Part shown: one piece after another, positions 10,710 to 23,400 of the stretch
Numbering within the stretch: position 1 is the first letter of the stretch
Layout: every line of letters starts with the position of its first letter
NCBI GenBank assembly: GCA_001599815.1
Contig: BCIA01000001.1
Location: 4,592,934-4,656,933, forward strand
Reading direction: 5' to 3'
Source of the DNA: Furcasterigmium furcatum
Lineage: Eukaryota > Ascomycota > Sordariomycetes > Glomerellales > Plectosphaerellaceae
DNA: 64,000 nucleotides
Notes under the pieces: generated by a model
Told to the model about the DNA's origin: nothing
The model's input: the letters and a program-made list of their open reading frames with translations, nothing else
Databases searched by the model: none
Program-made: the position numbers and the translations under genes

Positions 10710-12633
10710 ATGTCCATCGACGGTAAGGAGGAGGCTCCCCACGACGATGGGGGGTATCGCGCCCCAGACAAGCCGCCCTACGAGGGCATGTCTCCAGGAC
10801 GATACATCGCCACGCGTTTCAGTACACTGAAGCCGCCTATGCTGAGCGCCCCCAACCCATGGAGACTGGTCCGCATGCTTAACAGGCATCACTGGGCCTT
10901 CTTCTCCATTGCTTTTGCTGCTTGGGTATGTACCCCTTCTGCTAGTCCCCTGCCGCAAAAACTGTTACTGATCGTCTACAGACTTGGGACGCCTTCGACT
11001 TCTTCACCGTTTCACTCACCGTCACCGACCTCGCCAAGGACTTTAACAAGTCCAAGACGGACATCACCTGGGGCATCACCCTGGTCCTCATGTTCCGTTC
11101 GGTGGGCTCTATCATCTTCGGTATTGCCGCTGACCGCTACGGGCGCAAATGGCCGTTCATCGTGAACAATTTCCTGTTCATCGTGCTTGAGCTGGTAAGT
11201 CAATAGCCATCAATGGTCTCTGGTCACGGCGGCAGATGTCATTGGGGTCGATGACGCCAAGCTTTGCCGGCCCTGGGCGGCGCCGGCACCGAGCTTTGTG
11301 AGATCGGCCTTGGCGATCGCCGAGACAGGGGTGACCACTACTACGCGGAGACTCCCGGCTGACGTGTGACACCTTCTTGTAGGGCACGGGTTTCTCTCAA
11401 ACGTACGGCCAGTTCCTCGCCTGCCGCGCTCTCTTCGGAATTGCCATGGGTGGTTTGTACGGCAACGCCGCGGCGACTGCGCTCGAAGATCTCCCCGAGG
11501 AAACCAGAGGCCTAATGAGCGGTATCCTCCAACAAGGCGTAAGTGGCCGGTTTCCCTGATCTCTCTGTCCCTCCCCGGTCGTCGATTACTAACGATCTGG
11601 GATGCAGTACGCCTTTGGCTACCTACTGGCGACTGCGTTCGCCCGTGCCCTCGTCAATACCACGCCTCACGGGTGGCGCCCCCTGTTCTGGTTCGGCGCA
11701 TGCCCGCCCATCATCATCATCCTCTTCCGACTCATGCTGCCCGAGACGCAGACGTTCCAAGCCCACCAACGCCTCCGTCAGCAGGCTGCTCATGGCCACT
11801 CTGACGATAGCACAGGCGCAGTCGAAGGTCACAAAGGCAAGCCGCGCAGCGTCTCGTCAACCTTCATCCAAGAGGGCAAGGTCGCGCTGCGCAAGCACTG
11901 GCTTATCCTCAGCTACCTCGTTTTCCTCATGGCCGGGTTCAACTTCATGTCCCACGGCAGCCAGGACCTGTACCCCACGATGCTCACGTCGCAGTACGGC
12001 TTCTCCGCCAACATGGTGACCGTCACACAGGTGGTCGCCAACCTGGGCGCCATGACCGGCGGAACCATTGTGGGCTACTGCTCCCAGATCATCGGCCGTC
12101 GTCTCTCGATCATCCTGTGCTGCATCCTCGGCGGGGCGCTGCTCTACCCATACACCTTCATCGGCAACCCGCGCATCATGGCCGCCGCATTCTTCACGCA
12201 GTTCGCCGTGCAGGGCGCCTGGGGTGTCATCCCCATTCACCTGATGGAGCTGTCTCCGGGATCGTTCAGGACGTTTGTCGTCGGCACCTCCTACCAGCTG
12301 GGCAACCTGGCCTCCAGCGCCAGCTCCACGATCGAGGCCCGCCTGGGCGAAAGGTTTCCCCTCCCTCCGTCCGCGGACGGCGAGAAGCGGTATCAGTACG
12401 GCTTGGTCATGTGTATCTTCATGGGATGCGTTTTTGCGTATGTCATCATTTTGACGCTCATCGGCCCTGAGCACCTGAGGCGGAGCTTCGACGTCGAGTA
12501 TGATGCCGACATGAGGGAGGTGGCCGGGATGGAGACGATTGGCGAAGGTGGAAGAGGGCGGCGTCAGAGAGATGGTGTTGTTGGCGATGAGGAGGCTGGG
12601 CACCAGGAGAAGTCGGCTACCCACCAGGAGTAG
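10710..12633 (+). CDS. Jen1-family monocarboxylate/H+ symporter (MFS)
   Basis: Predicted 536-residue plasma-membrane transporter for lactate, pyruvate or related carboxylates. Exons: 10710-10925, 10982-11194, 11383-11538, 11608-12633. All four are whole numbers of codons, with introns starting GTATGT, GTAAGT, GTAAGT and ending CAG/TAG. The family signature N-x2-S/T-H-x-S/T-Q-D-x3-T is intact at about residues 307-319 (NFMSHGSQDLYPT). The first transmembrane region reads WDAFDFFTVSLTVTDLAKDF, and the MFS loop motif is AADRYGRKWP. About twelve hydrophobic segments are seen, with a central loop and a hydrophilic C-tail. The second intron (188 bases) is longer than the others. The family is usually glucose-repressed and induced by carboxylic acids; nothing in the local sequence proves this here. 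Confidence 0.93.
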
Positions 12634-13464
12634 CAGCGAGGTGAGAGCGATGGTGTTGATTCAGATCTCCGGCGCAATTGGCCCGCTAGTATCAGCTAGA
12701 TTGTGAACGTACGAGTGGTCGGAGCCGAGCCGTCGACATGATGAAACATCTCCAAAGGAGGGGGATCCATCTGGTAATCTAGGGCAGGTTGTAACCCCAA
12801 TACTGAACATCTCTTAATAAAAGAGTCGGCAGAGTCCATCCCCAAACCTGTGATGAGAGGATGGAATGAATGCCTTGAGGTGGTGATGTTTTGAGGAAGT
12901 GTCTCAGTCCCGCACTGGAGAAGGCCGGAATGGGGGTGGACCGCCAGGCAGGTGCAGCTGCCCCGCACTCAGCACTGCCTCACGACGTCATTAGCAGCTG
13001 GCCCGCCTGTAGTTCCAACACCTGCCCAGCTGAAGCGCCACACAACCTTTGGGAAAGCACCCCGGCGCCCCGCACAAGCTCCGAGGTCTCCACTCCAGCA
13101 CCACCCAATCTCCCTCCCTCCCGTCCCGTCTAGCAGGTTGCAGTGGGCAAGCTCCGGACCACTCGCTTGGTCACGTAGCGCGAGCGAGAAACAAGGAATC
13201 AACCAAGCTCTGGGCGGCTTCTCAGCTTGCTTGATTCTATTGTATCCGAGATCTCTGCTCTGGGCAGAAGCTTGTCTTTTCCCTTCCACAACATCCTCTG
13301 ACGGCCAAGCAAGAGGTGGAATCGCCAACATCGCCAGTGCGCCGACAACAGCACCGCAAAGGAGCCTTTTCGGATCATCGGACTGAACTTGCCGCAGCTG
13401 CTGCAGGTCATCGCTCGTTACAGGTAACCCCTCGTCGCCAATCCAGGCAGTCGCCTTCGACACA
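12634..13464. other. Intergenic region upstream of the Yvc1 gene
   Basis: About 830 bases with no supported gene. Several open frames on both strands (for example 12952-13386) lack domains. The region holds the transporter 3' end and the channel promoter or leader. Confidence 0.5.
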
Positions 13465-15652
13465 ATGGCTAGGTTCAGTTGGGTGTCGCGTCTCCTCGGA
13501 TGGGACCGTCATCCCTCTCACCGTCACGACGCCCATGACTGGATGCGAGACGACCGAAGACGCCGTACGTGAATACCTACCCTTGCCTGCTTGATCTTGA
13601 ATCCGAGAAGCTCTCTGCCCCTGTCATGACGAACCCCAACCTGGTCAACCGGACTTACAGAAGGCCCAATCCAGTCCTTCCCCAGCACCGAGGCGAGAGC
13701 CCCGAGTCCGCCATCCCCGCGCCCGACGTCACGAAAACTGCCCTCAAGCTTCGGCACCTCATCGAAACCGCCGTGCCCTGCGAGCTCGACGAGGCCGAGA
13801 TCACAAAGGCTCACAGCCCCATCATCACCCACAAGGTCATTCAGGCGGCCAAGGAAGCTGGAGGCTCCCAGAACAGGGCCTGTGTCGTATGTCCCGTCGC
13901 TCGACGAGCTGCGTCCGTTGCTAACCGCCAAATCAGGTCTTCTGCCTCCTCGTCTGCAAACGATGGTTCACACACCAGGCTCTGGTGGAGCTTTGGGACT
14001 CCGACCTTCACGGCGTTCGAGCCGTCGCCTGCGAGATCATCGCTAAGAGGCTGATCGAAGGCGAGGATGACCTCAACTTCCTGCTGCAAGATGTTCTCCT
14101 CCATCGCTACGCCATCATGATTGACGGCGAGGCAGCCCCGCCAACCAATGTCATCGAGAAAGCAGTGGACCTGCACGCGATCCAGGTCATCACCTCGTCC
14201 GGCTACCAAAAGTGCATCATGTACCTTTGGCGAGGCTGGCTGATCCAGAACGAGGACGACCCGACCACCTTTGTCGACTATCGCGACCGCGACAACACCA
14301 GCTACCTCGTCCATCTCGACCCCGATCGTATTCGCGTCCCCATGTTCCAGAACGCCACGCAGCTGCTCATCTCCATCGTCTTCCTCATCCTGTTCACCAT
14401 TACCGTCAACACTCCTAATCCCTCGGGTAGACTGGATTGGGCCGAGATCCTGCTCTACATCTTCACCGTTGGGTTCATTTGTGAGGAGCTCACGAAATAC
14501 TGGAAAGCCGGCTATCACATTCTCGGCTTCTGGAACGCATTCAATGGCGTGCTCTACTCGCTGCTCACGATATCCTTCGTGATACGTTTGGTTGGACTGT
14601 GGCTCCCGCTGCACAATGAACATGACGAGGAGTTGCGCAAGTTCTACAACAAGCTCAGCTACAATTTCCTCGCCTTCAGTGCGCCAATGTTCTGGACCCG
14701 CCTGCTCCTATACCTTGACACGTTCCGCTTCTTCGGCGCCATGCTCGTCGTCCTCAAGGTCATGATGAAGGAGTCGATCATCTTCTTCGCACTCCTGGCC
14801 GTCATGATCATCGGCTTCATGCAGGCCTTTGTTGGTCTCGATGTCATTGATAACCACAAAATCGACGACTACGGCCTAATCATGAAGGCAATCGCCAGCG
14901 CCATCATGCAGAGCCCCGACTTTGACGTCTTCGACGACTACTCTCCTCCGTTCGGCACCATCCTCTACTACATATTCACATTCATTGTCATGGTCATCCT
15001 TCTCAACATCCTCATCGCCCTGTACAACTCTGCGTACGAGGACATCTACGACAACGCAAACGACGAATTCCTCGCCCTCTTCGCGCAGAAGACCATGCAA
15101 TTCGTCCGGGCGCCCGACGAGAACGTCTACATCCCGCCCTTCAACCTCGTCGAGATGATTGTCATCGCCCTCTTCGACTGGTGGATGCCGAAGAAACGTT
15201 TCGAATACCTCAACGACATCGTCATGGGCATCTGCTACTCCCCGGTACTCGTCGTCGCGGCCTGGTTCGAGTCGCGGACGGCCACCAGTGTGCGTCGCAA
15301 CCGTGCCCGCGGTGAGGAGGACGACGATGTCGTGGAGGAATGGGAGCAGCTCATGAGCGATGTCGACTTTGAGGCCGACGGCTGGAACAAGATCTGCGAG
15401 AGCGCGGCGTCAAACGTCGAGGTTGAGCCCGCGGTCCAGGAGATGCTGAAACTGAGGGCCGAAGTTGACGAATTGAAGAAGATGTTGATCGACATCTCGA
15501 AGGCCGTCGGTGCTGGAAAGGGGGGTGCTTCCGGTGACCTGTTGCAATTCGACAAGGACGGGGAAGATGGCAAGGGTAAGGGTGGTCCGAAGCCGTCACA
15601 GAGCTCGACGTCGGGGCAGGATGATGCTGGCAAGCCCGACCAGGAAGAGTGA
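13465..15652 (+). CDS. yvc1: Vacuolar TRP-type cation channel, Yvc1 family
   Basis: Predicted vacuolar-membrane Ca2+-permeable channel that releases Ca2+ on osmotic or oxidative stress (family knowledge). Exon 1 starts at 13465, exon 2 ends at 13886 and exon 3 is 13937-15652. The exon 2/3 joint is clear (GTATGT...CAG, phase 0) and yields the typical CVVFCLLVCKRWF sequence. Intron 1 is ambiguous: donor 13565 (GTACGT) with acceptor 13674, or donor 13569 (GTGAAT) with acceptor 13660. Length is therefore 675 or 681 residues, close to yeast Yvc1 (675). Visible features are an N-terminal cytosolic helical region, hydrophobic segments from about residue 240 to 460, the conserved VILLNILIALYNSAYEDIYDNANDE stretch split here as motif, and a Lys/Gly/Asp-rich C-tail after a short coiled coil (LKLRAEVDELKKML). 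Confidence 0.92.
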
Positions 15653-15875
15653 AGAGCTTTCCTCTGAGAGCTGCTATATGCACGGCTGCGGTTGCGGCGA
15701 TATTCCACTTTGACGAGATGAACCAGGCGTTTGGGTTGCGTGTAATGAGATCAGGTACGAATGAGACTCCCAGCAGAGACATGGGAACGAGAGATGTAGT
15801 GTACACCAGAAATACTTGTTACGTCACCAGGGTCCCATGAAATGGCGGCATCAAGATCATTATTCGTTAGAATCT

Positions 15876-17424
15876 TTACGGGACAGGTACAACTCGCGTC
15901 AGCTTCCAGTTGCCCCCTTCCAGGGAAACCTCCTGCACAACTCCCTCTTTCTGAAAGTAGCACCTCGCATCTTCCACGCCTTGCCCGAGCAAGAGCTGAC
16001 CCCTCGTGGCATCGTACGGGGACGTCCCCATTGTGATGCAGGCAATGTCAGTATCGCTGTCAACTCCCTGCAGTACTTCCGGTTTGCTCGTCTCCCAAGA
16101 AGTCGACCCGTTGGTGTAGACCATCGAAATATCCGCGCCATCGCGGTACAGAATGTATGTGTCAACTCGTCCTTCCGCATCCCGGGGTCTGCCGACTGAG
16201 AAGGCAGAGATGGGCGCATCTTGCTCGACCTCAATGGACGACGGGAAGTCTGAGCAGAAGAATGCGGTCAGCAGCAGCACGGGGACAGACAGGGTGGCAG
16301 TCTTCATACCTTCGGGCCATGACCTGGCATAGTCATCGGCCACCTCATCGTCGTCGAGTCTCGGGACTGTCACGGCGAGAAGGCCGTCCATGTCTCTGTA
16401 GATGATCGCATAGCCACCCTCGACCGCCATCTTCGGGAAGCTGGTTGACATTGGCACCAGGGCCAGCCTGCTCCCCCGCAGAGTACGTACTCCGAGCTTT
16501 CGGATGTCCCAGGATGATGGGGAGGGACTGTAGAACCCTCCAAGAAGGTTCCGAACCTCCATCAGCTCTCCATCCGGGTCCTGGTAGGTCAGCCAGGGCC
16601 AGTACGCGCTGACACTGCTGTGATCGAAGGAAGTCAGGTCCTGGTCGTTGATGGTGTCCTCCCGGCTGGCGGGGGTGTTCTGATCGTTGATGTTGACACC
16701 GAGGAGGCGAGTTGTCGCTCCGCTATAGTATAGTTGGACCTGCGGCTGTGGAAAATCAGTCTTTGCATCCCGGCTGTATTTGCCATGAATCACTGACCTC
16801 GTGCGTGCCGTTGAAGATTAGAAGCGTAGCCGAGAGCCGAGACTCGGCCAGGGCGAACGTGTTTATCTCGAGCGGCTCCTCCCAGAATGTATCATTGAGA
16901 GCCGTGCTTTCGCGCCCACTGTGGAAATGAGAGTACCGGACTTTGTTGTCGTCGTTTTGATGAAAGAGAAAGATCTCCGTGCTGCCGTCTCGCCGCTTCC
17001 AGCCCGTGACGGCCAGCGGTGACCCCCGGCGGATCGACTGTGCCACCCCGTAGGCGATGGCGGACTTGTTCCCTGATGAGTTGTCGTCCGGTGAGTCTTT
17101 TACTGGATCATCTCGTGATTCTTCGTTCTCTTGTCCGGATGTCGTGTCGAGGACGCCAGCTCCGAAGAGGCCACCGAGGACGGCACCGAGTATTGCGAGG
17201 AGGAGCAGAACGCCTCCAACTATCCACCAGAGTTTGCGTCGCTTTGTCGAGATTTGGGGGTCTTTCGAATTTGGTGATGGATGCTCGGGGGCCGAATACC
17301 AAGGGTCTAACCGCGGAGAATATGTGACGGGGACGTTTTCCTTCTCCTGGAAGTGAGGATCTGGGTAGACGCCGTGGCCAACAACCTCAAGGCCCGGCTG
17401 GGCATCTTGGAATCGGTAGGACAT
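15876..17424 (-). CDS. Single-pass membrane protein with fucose-lectin-like ectodomain
   Basis: Predicted 476-residue type II membrane protein. Exons on the - strand: 17424-16798, 16739-16310, 16249-15876. An alternative acceptor at 16745 would add two residues. Residues 1-64 are hydrophilic and cytosolic. Residues 65-92 form one transmembrane helix (WWIVGGVLLLLAILGAVLG). A low-complexity Ser/Asp/Asn stalk follows. The ectodomain has repeated Trp/Tyr-rich beta blocks such as VTGWKRRDGSTEIFLFHQ, VQLYYSG and YILYRDGADI, which resemble the six-bladed fungal fucose-specific lectin propeller. A carbohydrate-binding cell-surface role is an inference. The proposed second intron (16250-16309, 60 bases, GTATGA...CAG) has no stop and is a multiple of three, so retention would insert 20 mostly hydrophobic residues. 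The gene is convergent with yvc1 (223-base gap). Confidence 0.75.
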
Positions 17425-18185
17425 CTTCAGCTGCCCTCGAGTGTCGCGAGAATGGCGTACAACTTGCGAACGATGCCCTCGTCCGGGATGCACTAAAGTC
17501 GAGATGCTGGTGATCAAGAGGCGGGAGACATTCTGGCCGAGCAACGAGCAGAGTCTGCTCAACTCGGCATGGAGCCCAAGAAATCAGGCCTGGCTGACAG
17601 CGCAGACTTCAGGAGGCCGTTTAGCCTGTTCCATACATCCATCCTCATGACTCTGGTCTCCTGCAGGTCGAGCCAACGCCGAGCGCCCAGGCGTCGATCC
17701 AATTTCCAAACCGGTCGCGGGCGCAACCCACCAATTCCGTTCCATCATGTTGGATATTGATAGCGATACTGGAGTCTCGAAGTTGGCGGTTAATCTGCCT
17801 CGAGCAATCGGATCGCGTCGTTGGTGCTAACTGCATGTGTCAAGGGGCCCGAAAGGCTCGGTTGGTGGGCGAGCGCCTAGGCGGGAGTCCAGATTGGTCG
17901 TGACTCGTGAAGCCATCACCATCCCTGTCACCGAACCTCCTGAAGGCCATATTAGGCTTGGATTCACGGAACTTGACCCGATGGTCTGGTACCGATGCTC
18001 CTAAGCGCCCAGGGATCATGAGCCATTGGAACAGAGAAACGCCCGCGCTGCCAGGGTTGTTTTCAGCTGCCACTTTCTGCCGCACTTTGCCGTTGGTGAT
18101 CCGATAACCTGATCACCATGCCTCCCAACAACTCCTCTTCCTTCCTGGTCCCTCTGCGGTTTGTTGACTTCGACATCTCTTGACG
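17425..18185. other. Divergent promoter region
   Basis: About 760 bases separate the oppositely oriented lectin-like and glycosyltransferase-like genes, so both promoters must lie here. No gene, repeat or clear regulatory motif was identified. Confidence 0.5.
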
Positions 18186-19370
18186 ATGTTGCCGACGAAA
18201 AGGACTGATTCGGTCATGGGGTATCTGAATCATCAAAAGTTGGTGATTCTGTCGCTCATCACAGCCGTCGTGGTCTGGTGTGTGTGGTTTCAATTGCCAT
18301 TTGCGACCGTGACGGTAAGCAATATTCTTGCCAGGCAAACCAACCTGAGCACCGTGTCGCCTTCCTCGTCGCTGATCTCATCTCCCAGGATGACGAAAGA
18401 GTTGATCGCGTTCAACCGCCCGATCCAGTTCCTACAATCCCACCCAAGCCCGCAAAGGAGAAGCCCAGCAAGGACAGGCCACTCGTCGTATACGCCTACT
18501 CGGAGTCTGACGCCGCGCGACAGAACCTCGAGTTCTTCGTAAAGAAGGGCATCCATGGCGCGGCCGATTTCATCTTCATCTTTAACGGGGAGACGAATGC
18601 GACCGCTCTGATCCCCGAGCTTCCGAATACCCAGGTCGTCGAGCGACCGAACACATGTTACGACCTCGGCGCGATCGGGGAGGTCCTGCGGAAGGACGGG
18701 CTCTGGAAGAAATATAAGAAGTTCATTACCATGAATGCGAGCCTCCGCGGCCCCTTCATACCTGTCTGGAGCGCCGGTTGCTGGACGGACCTTTTCCTGA
18801 ATCGAGTGACAGCGACCGTGAAGGTAAGGCCAAGTCAACCACCGAGACCACCCACCCAATCATGGGCTGAACTGACATTGACAACAGCTCGTCGGTATCA
18901 GTCTGAACTGTCAGCCAAGACCGCACGTCCAGTCTATGATTTTCGCCACGGATCAGACCGGCATGTACACCTTGCTCGACCCAACGCTTGCGGCGTCGGC
19001 GTCGGTTGACGACCAGTTCGGCTCCAAGAAGGATCTCGTCGGGCTGAGCGGCTGTTATGAGAACTGGAACGCCGCCGTTCACGCAGAGGTTGGAACAACG
19101 GATCTCATCCTCAACTCCGGGTACCAGGTCGACGCCTTGATGACATCGCTACACGGGGATTCGACGCCCGCGAAGTACTGCGCCGAGAAGCACGACGGGG
19201 GCGCGGGAGATCTGTGGTGGGACGGCAGGTATTTCGGCGGTAATCTGCATCCCTACGAGACGATCTTCTACAAGGCCAATCGGAATCTGGACGGGGGCCT
19301 GTTGGCGTCGTTGACGAAATGGCATTTGCAGATGGAGTGGAACAGCTTCGACTACTGCGGAAAGTCTTGA
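18186..19370 (+). CDS. Type II membrane protein resembling fungal glycosyltransferases
   Basis: Predicted 348-residue protein. Exons: 18186-18314, 18389-18823, 18888-19370. All are whole codons, with donors GTAAGC and GTAAGG and CAG acceptors. A short basic N-terminus is followed by one transmembrane segment (about residues 19-36), the layout of Golgi type II enzymes. The lumenal part contains LVVYAYSESDAARQNLEFF, FIFIFNGET, NTCYDLGAIGEVL, FITMNASLRGPF and QSMIFATDQTG. I associate these with a fungal family annotated as hypothetical or glycosyltransferase-like, with some likeness to bacterial rhamnan-synthesis transferases. Donor sugar and acceptor are unknown. An in-frame ATG at 18216 could be an alternative start. 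Confidence 0.72.
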
Positions 19371-20492
19371 GGGATGGGATGGGCACTTTTGGAGCATGCA
19401 TGGCGTTCGGAGTTTGGAGTCGATGACACCATTGGTCATGGCTGAGACGCTCCCACGGGGTATGGGATTTGACGATGCGACAATTGGATAGACTCGTGGC
19501 TTGAACCGGGCGCTTTGTCCAGACAGCAGGCGCATGTGTAAGGAAAGTGAGTCGGTGGCCAGGAACCGGCCAACGGTCTTTTCTTGACAGAATTTGGCGG
19601 TAAATACCAGCTGTCGCGTTGCTGAGTTTCATGGCGTTGCGGACCCTCAAAAGACTCTCGTGAGACCCTTAAGGTACATCCAGCCACGTCAACCAATTGG
19701 CAGGCCTCATGAAGCCCCAGCTACATACGAACATAATAGGTGCCGTATTTTAGGATTTTATGGAGGCTGTAACACTGAGGACTTCCTTTCCCGTGGCATG
19801 AGCCCTGAGGGAGGAACGATGGGACAGTAGCGTCACGTGATCTCTATCCTGGGAAAGAGGGCCCGTGGACAGGATGCGAAGATACCCAAATTACTACTTA
19901 GGTATATCAAAATGCAAGACAATGAGAGTCAGACGGATCATCTTCTCGGCATTACCCCGACATTGCTCGTTTTCTCGTCCGGACTTGGGTGCACCTGCTG
20001 TTACCGGAGGAATGGTCGCCAAGGCGAGAGTCACGACCGGAAACTCACTCCAGCTTGCATGTCTGGAAAGGGACTAGCGTGACTCTGCTCCCAGGGCCCA
20101 CACACCATCCCGTGCCGTGGCAGGCGTAGCTGGCAATTTTCCTCAACCCTTTGATTTTTTTCGACGACGGGCCAGCTCTCTGCGCGAACCACACTCACGT
20201 CACCAACATCCATCCCACACGCAACCATCCTCAACCCTTCACACACGCACCGACAAACAGCGTTTCGACCGCCGACAAGCATCCCAATCGTTTAGCAAGC
20301 CCTTCGATCACCAGCCCCCAGCTATCGCTCCAATACGCGTAGCTGTCCATCTTCATCATCTTGACGACATCGTTCGCGAACTGTTAGCTTCACCCCGGGC
20401 GGTAGCATCACGTTCGCCCGTCGCAGCAGCCTCCAGCTCCCCGAATCGATCGCCAAGTGTCAGAACCACCACCAATCCTTCAAAAAACCAAC
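19371..20492. other. Intergenic region and leader of the GYF gene
   Basis: About 1.1 kb without a supported gene. From about 20150 to 20490 the + strand is rich in CATC, CACC and TCACC motifs, as expected for the leader of the GYF-domain gene. Confidence 0.5.
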
Positions 20493-23400
20493 ATGCCTTC
20501 CAATCTCCCATCAAGCTTCGCCTCGGCGGCGGCAGGCCAAAACGCCGGCCGTGACGCGCGAGGTGGTCGCGGCGATGGTCGCGGAGGTGGTGGAGAGTGG
20601 TACGTCAAAGACTTCTCTGCTGTCCCCCTATGCAATCCGGCTACCTCATCTGTCCGCGATGCACGCGATTTCCCTCCCATACTGCGACCCTCGCCCGATG
20701 CTGCTGCCCTGCAGCACTGCCGTCGGAGCGTTCGAACCGCAATTACCCCTGGCCCCATCCCTGGGTCCCCACCTCGTGATCGATGCGACTTGCTTGAACA
20801 CTGACGACACATATTGTATGCGCATGTCCGCTGACACTCATCAATTAACAGGACACGCCGCGATGGTAGAACCAACGGCACACTCACTTTCCGCAGGTCC
20901 TCCACCACACCCAGCCACGCATCTCAACACGCTCCCCCCTCCGACGCTGCCTTCCCCCAGACCCCCGCCGACTCGCTTGTCCAGACTCCAGGTGTGGCAA
21001 GCTACGATTTCGCGCCGCCGAATCCACAATACGGAAAGCATACCATCCTTGAATTGTTCCAGAATGCCCAACACCTCGAAGTCGCCGATGTTCGCGAGCC
21101 TAGCTGGACGCCTGGACACGTGAATGGCAACTCGTCGCGGGGCTGGGGCAAATCAAGCCACACACATGCAAACCAGGACCCAAGTTCTTGCTGGGTCTCA
21201 GATGGCTCGAGTGCCCCCAACAGCATTCGAAGCTTTTCAGCCGAGGAAAAGGAGGTATGTCAAGGTGTGGACCCAAGCCACCATTGACCATTGCTGACAG
21301 CATATGTTCCAGGCTTTCTCATCCGACGTCAACTCGCCTCTGAAGCCGCCCAGCCAGAAAGAGGGTGCCCAGCAGGCCGGGACAAACGGTCGCAAGGCCT
21401 CCGTTTCTCACAGTGGCGGTCCCGGCTTTGGCTTGACCTCGCCCACCTCCGCGTCTCGACCTGGAACTCGGCGCCGTGAGACAACCGACAGCAACCCGTT
21501 CGGAAGCGGCGGCCTTTCATCCCCTGCCGGCACCGGCCGCTTCAACCGAGACGACGGAGGCTTCATTCTCGGCCGTAAGGGCACTGAACCCAAGGACCAG
21601 GAGCTGAGTGAAGAGGAGGGCGGCGGAGCATCGACACGTGACTCTGCTCAAGGCAGGGGACCCTTCGGTGGCCTGGTGCGTAGCAACACCTCAGGCACTG
21701 GAGGCAACCAGGCCGCGGGCATCACTCCACTCTGGGGTCAGTCCAACGCGGCCCAGCAGCCTACTTCGGCTGCTGGCATGGGCAGCTTCGGCCAATTTGC
21801 TCTCCCGACCCCGACAGCCATCGGTGGCTCTGTTCGCGGCAGCCGCTTTGCGAATTTCATCCCCAAAGACAATGAGGGACCCGTCGCGAAGCCCGCCGAG
21901 TCGACACCATCGGACATCAACCGCTCCTGGCGTTCCCGACCCCGCACCGACACTGACCCGTTTGGCGATGATGGACCCTCCGGAAGCGCCGCACTGGGCG
22001 GTGCGCAGGACAGCAGCCCTCCTCCCATGCCGAACCCAGGTACCGGTGACATTGGTCCGTTCGAGACCCCAGTCAAGGGCTCGACTGGGGACTTTGGCAT
22101 GTCTGGCCTCAACCTCGGTCAACATGGCGATCACGAGGAGGGACCGATTAGTCCGTCCGAGACCAACCCTTACCGAAGCCCGCCCGCCGACCGCGGAGAC
22201 GACCACGACGACGCGGGTGACAAGCAGCACTCGGCAGCGTTCGGAGGTGACCAGGCCTCCAACTTCGGCACCATGCCCCGTGGATTCCCCACCGGCCATG
22301 TCTTTGATGGCAGCGACCGCAGCCAGACCTCCAGCGCTGGTCCCAAAGCCTATCCTCCTCTCTCGAACCTGGGCGGCTGGCCTGCACCCGCTCCTACCGG
22401 CACGCCTGACCGCGAGCGCCAGGGTTTCGCAGGTGCCTTTGGCAACTCCCTCTTCAGCCCCGTCGGAGACGTGCAGTCGCCTGGTCTCGCAGGTATCGGC
22501 CCTGGGGTGTTTGGCCCTCCTAGCGCTGGTGGTATCGGTGGCACGGGCTCCCTTGGCCGCAGCAAGCTTGGATCTCTGTTTCCTCCCGCGATGCAGGCTC
22601 AGATGCAGGGCCATGAGCACCCCGAGAACCTGAGCGACTCCCTTCCGGACCTTCGACAAGCAAACCCGCTCGGTGCCATCGGCAGAAACGCCTTTGGCCC
22701 TGCTCGCGATAGCGGAAGTCCCATGCGCTCCGGCCGAGGAGGCATGTTCGAGGACCTGTTCCCTTCCTCCGCCGAGAGCCGAGCCCAGAACCAGAATGTT
22801 TTCGGCAGCATTGGCGGAGATCCTGGCATGGCTGGTACACCTGGCGCACCGCCTCAGTCTTTCACGCCCAGCGCCGGTGCCGCCCCTGCTGCTGATGTGC
22901 CGACCTCTCAAGTCCGTCAAATGGTCATGCCCGATCGCATGAGATGGGTTTATCTTGACCCTCAAGGCCTCGTCCAGGGACCATTTACCGGCCTCGAGAT
23001 GAACGACTGGTACAAAGCCAACTTTTTCACCGCTGATCTTCGCGTGAAGAAGGTCGAGGACCCCGACTTCGAGCCTCTCGGTCAGCTCATCCGCCGCATT
23101 GGCAATTCCCGCGAGCCATTCCTCGTTCCCCAAATCGGTGTTCCCCACGGGCCTCCTGTGCAGGGTGGCCCCTTCTCGCCCACGACCACCGGCGGCATCG
23201 TGCCGCCTTTGAGCGGGCTGTTCCCTAGTTTTGGACGGACTCTGACGGCCGAGGAGCAAAATAACCTTGAGCGCCGCAAGCAGGAGGAGCAGTTCGCGAT
23301 GGCTCAGCAGCGGGAGCATCTGATCAGGCAGCAGGCCATCTCTCGACTCCACCCTGGCACCGGCCAGAGCTCTCTGCACCATCATTCTAGCGCCCACAGC

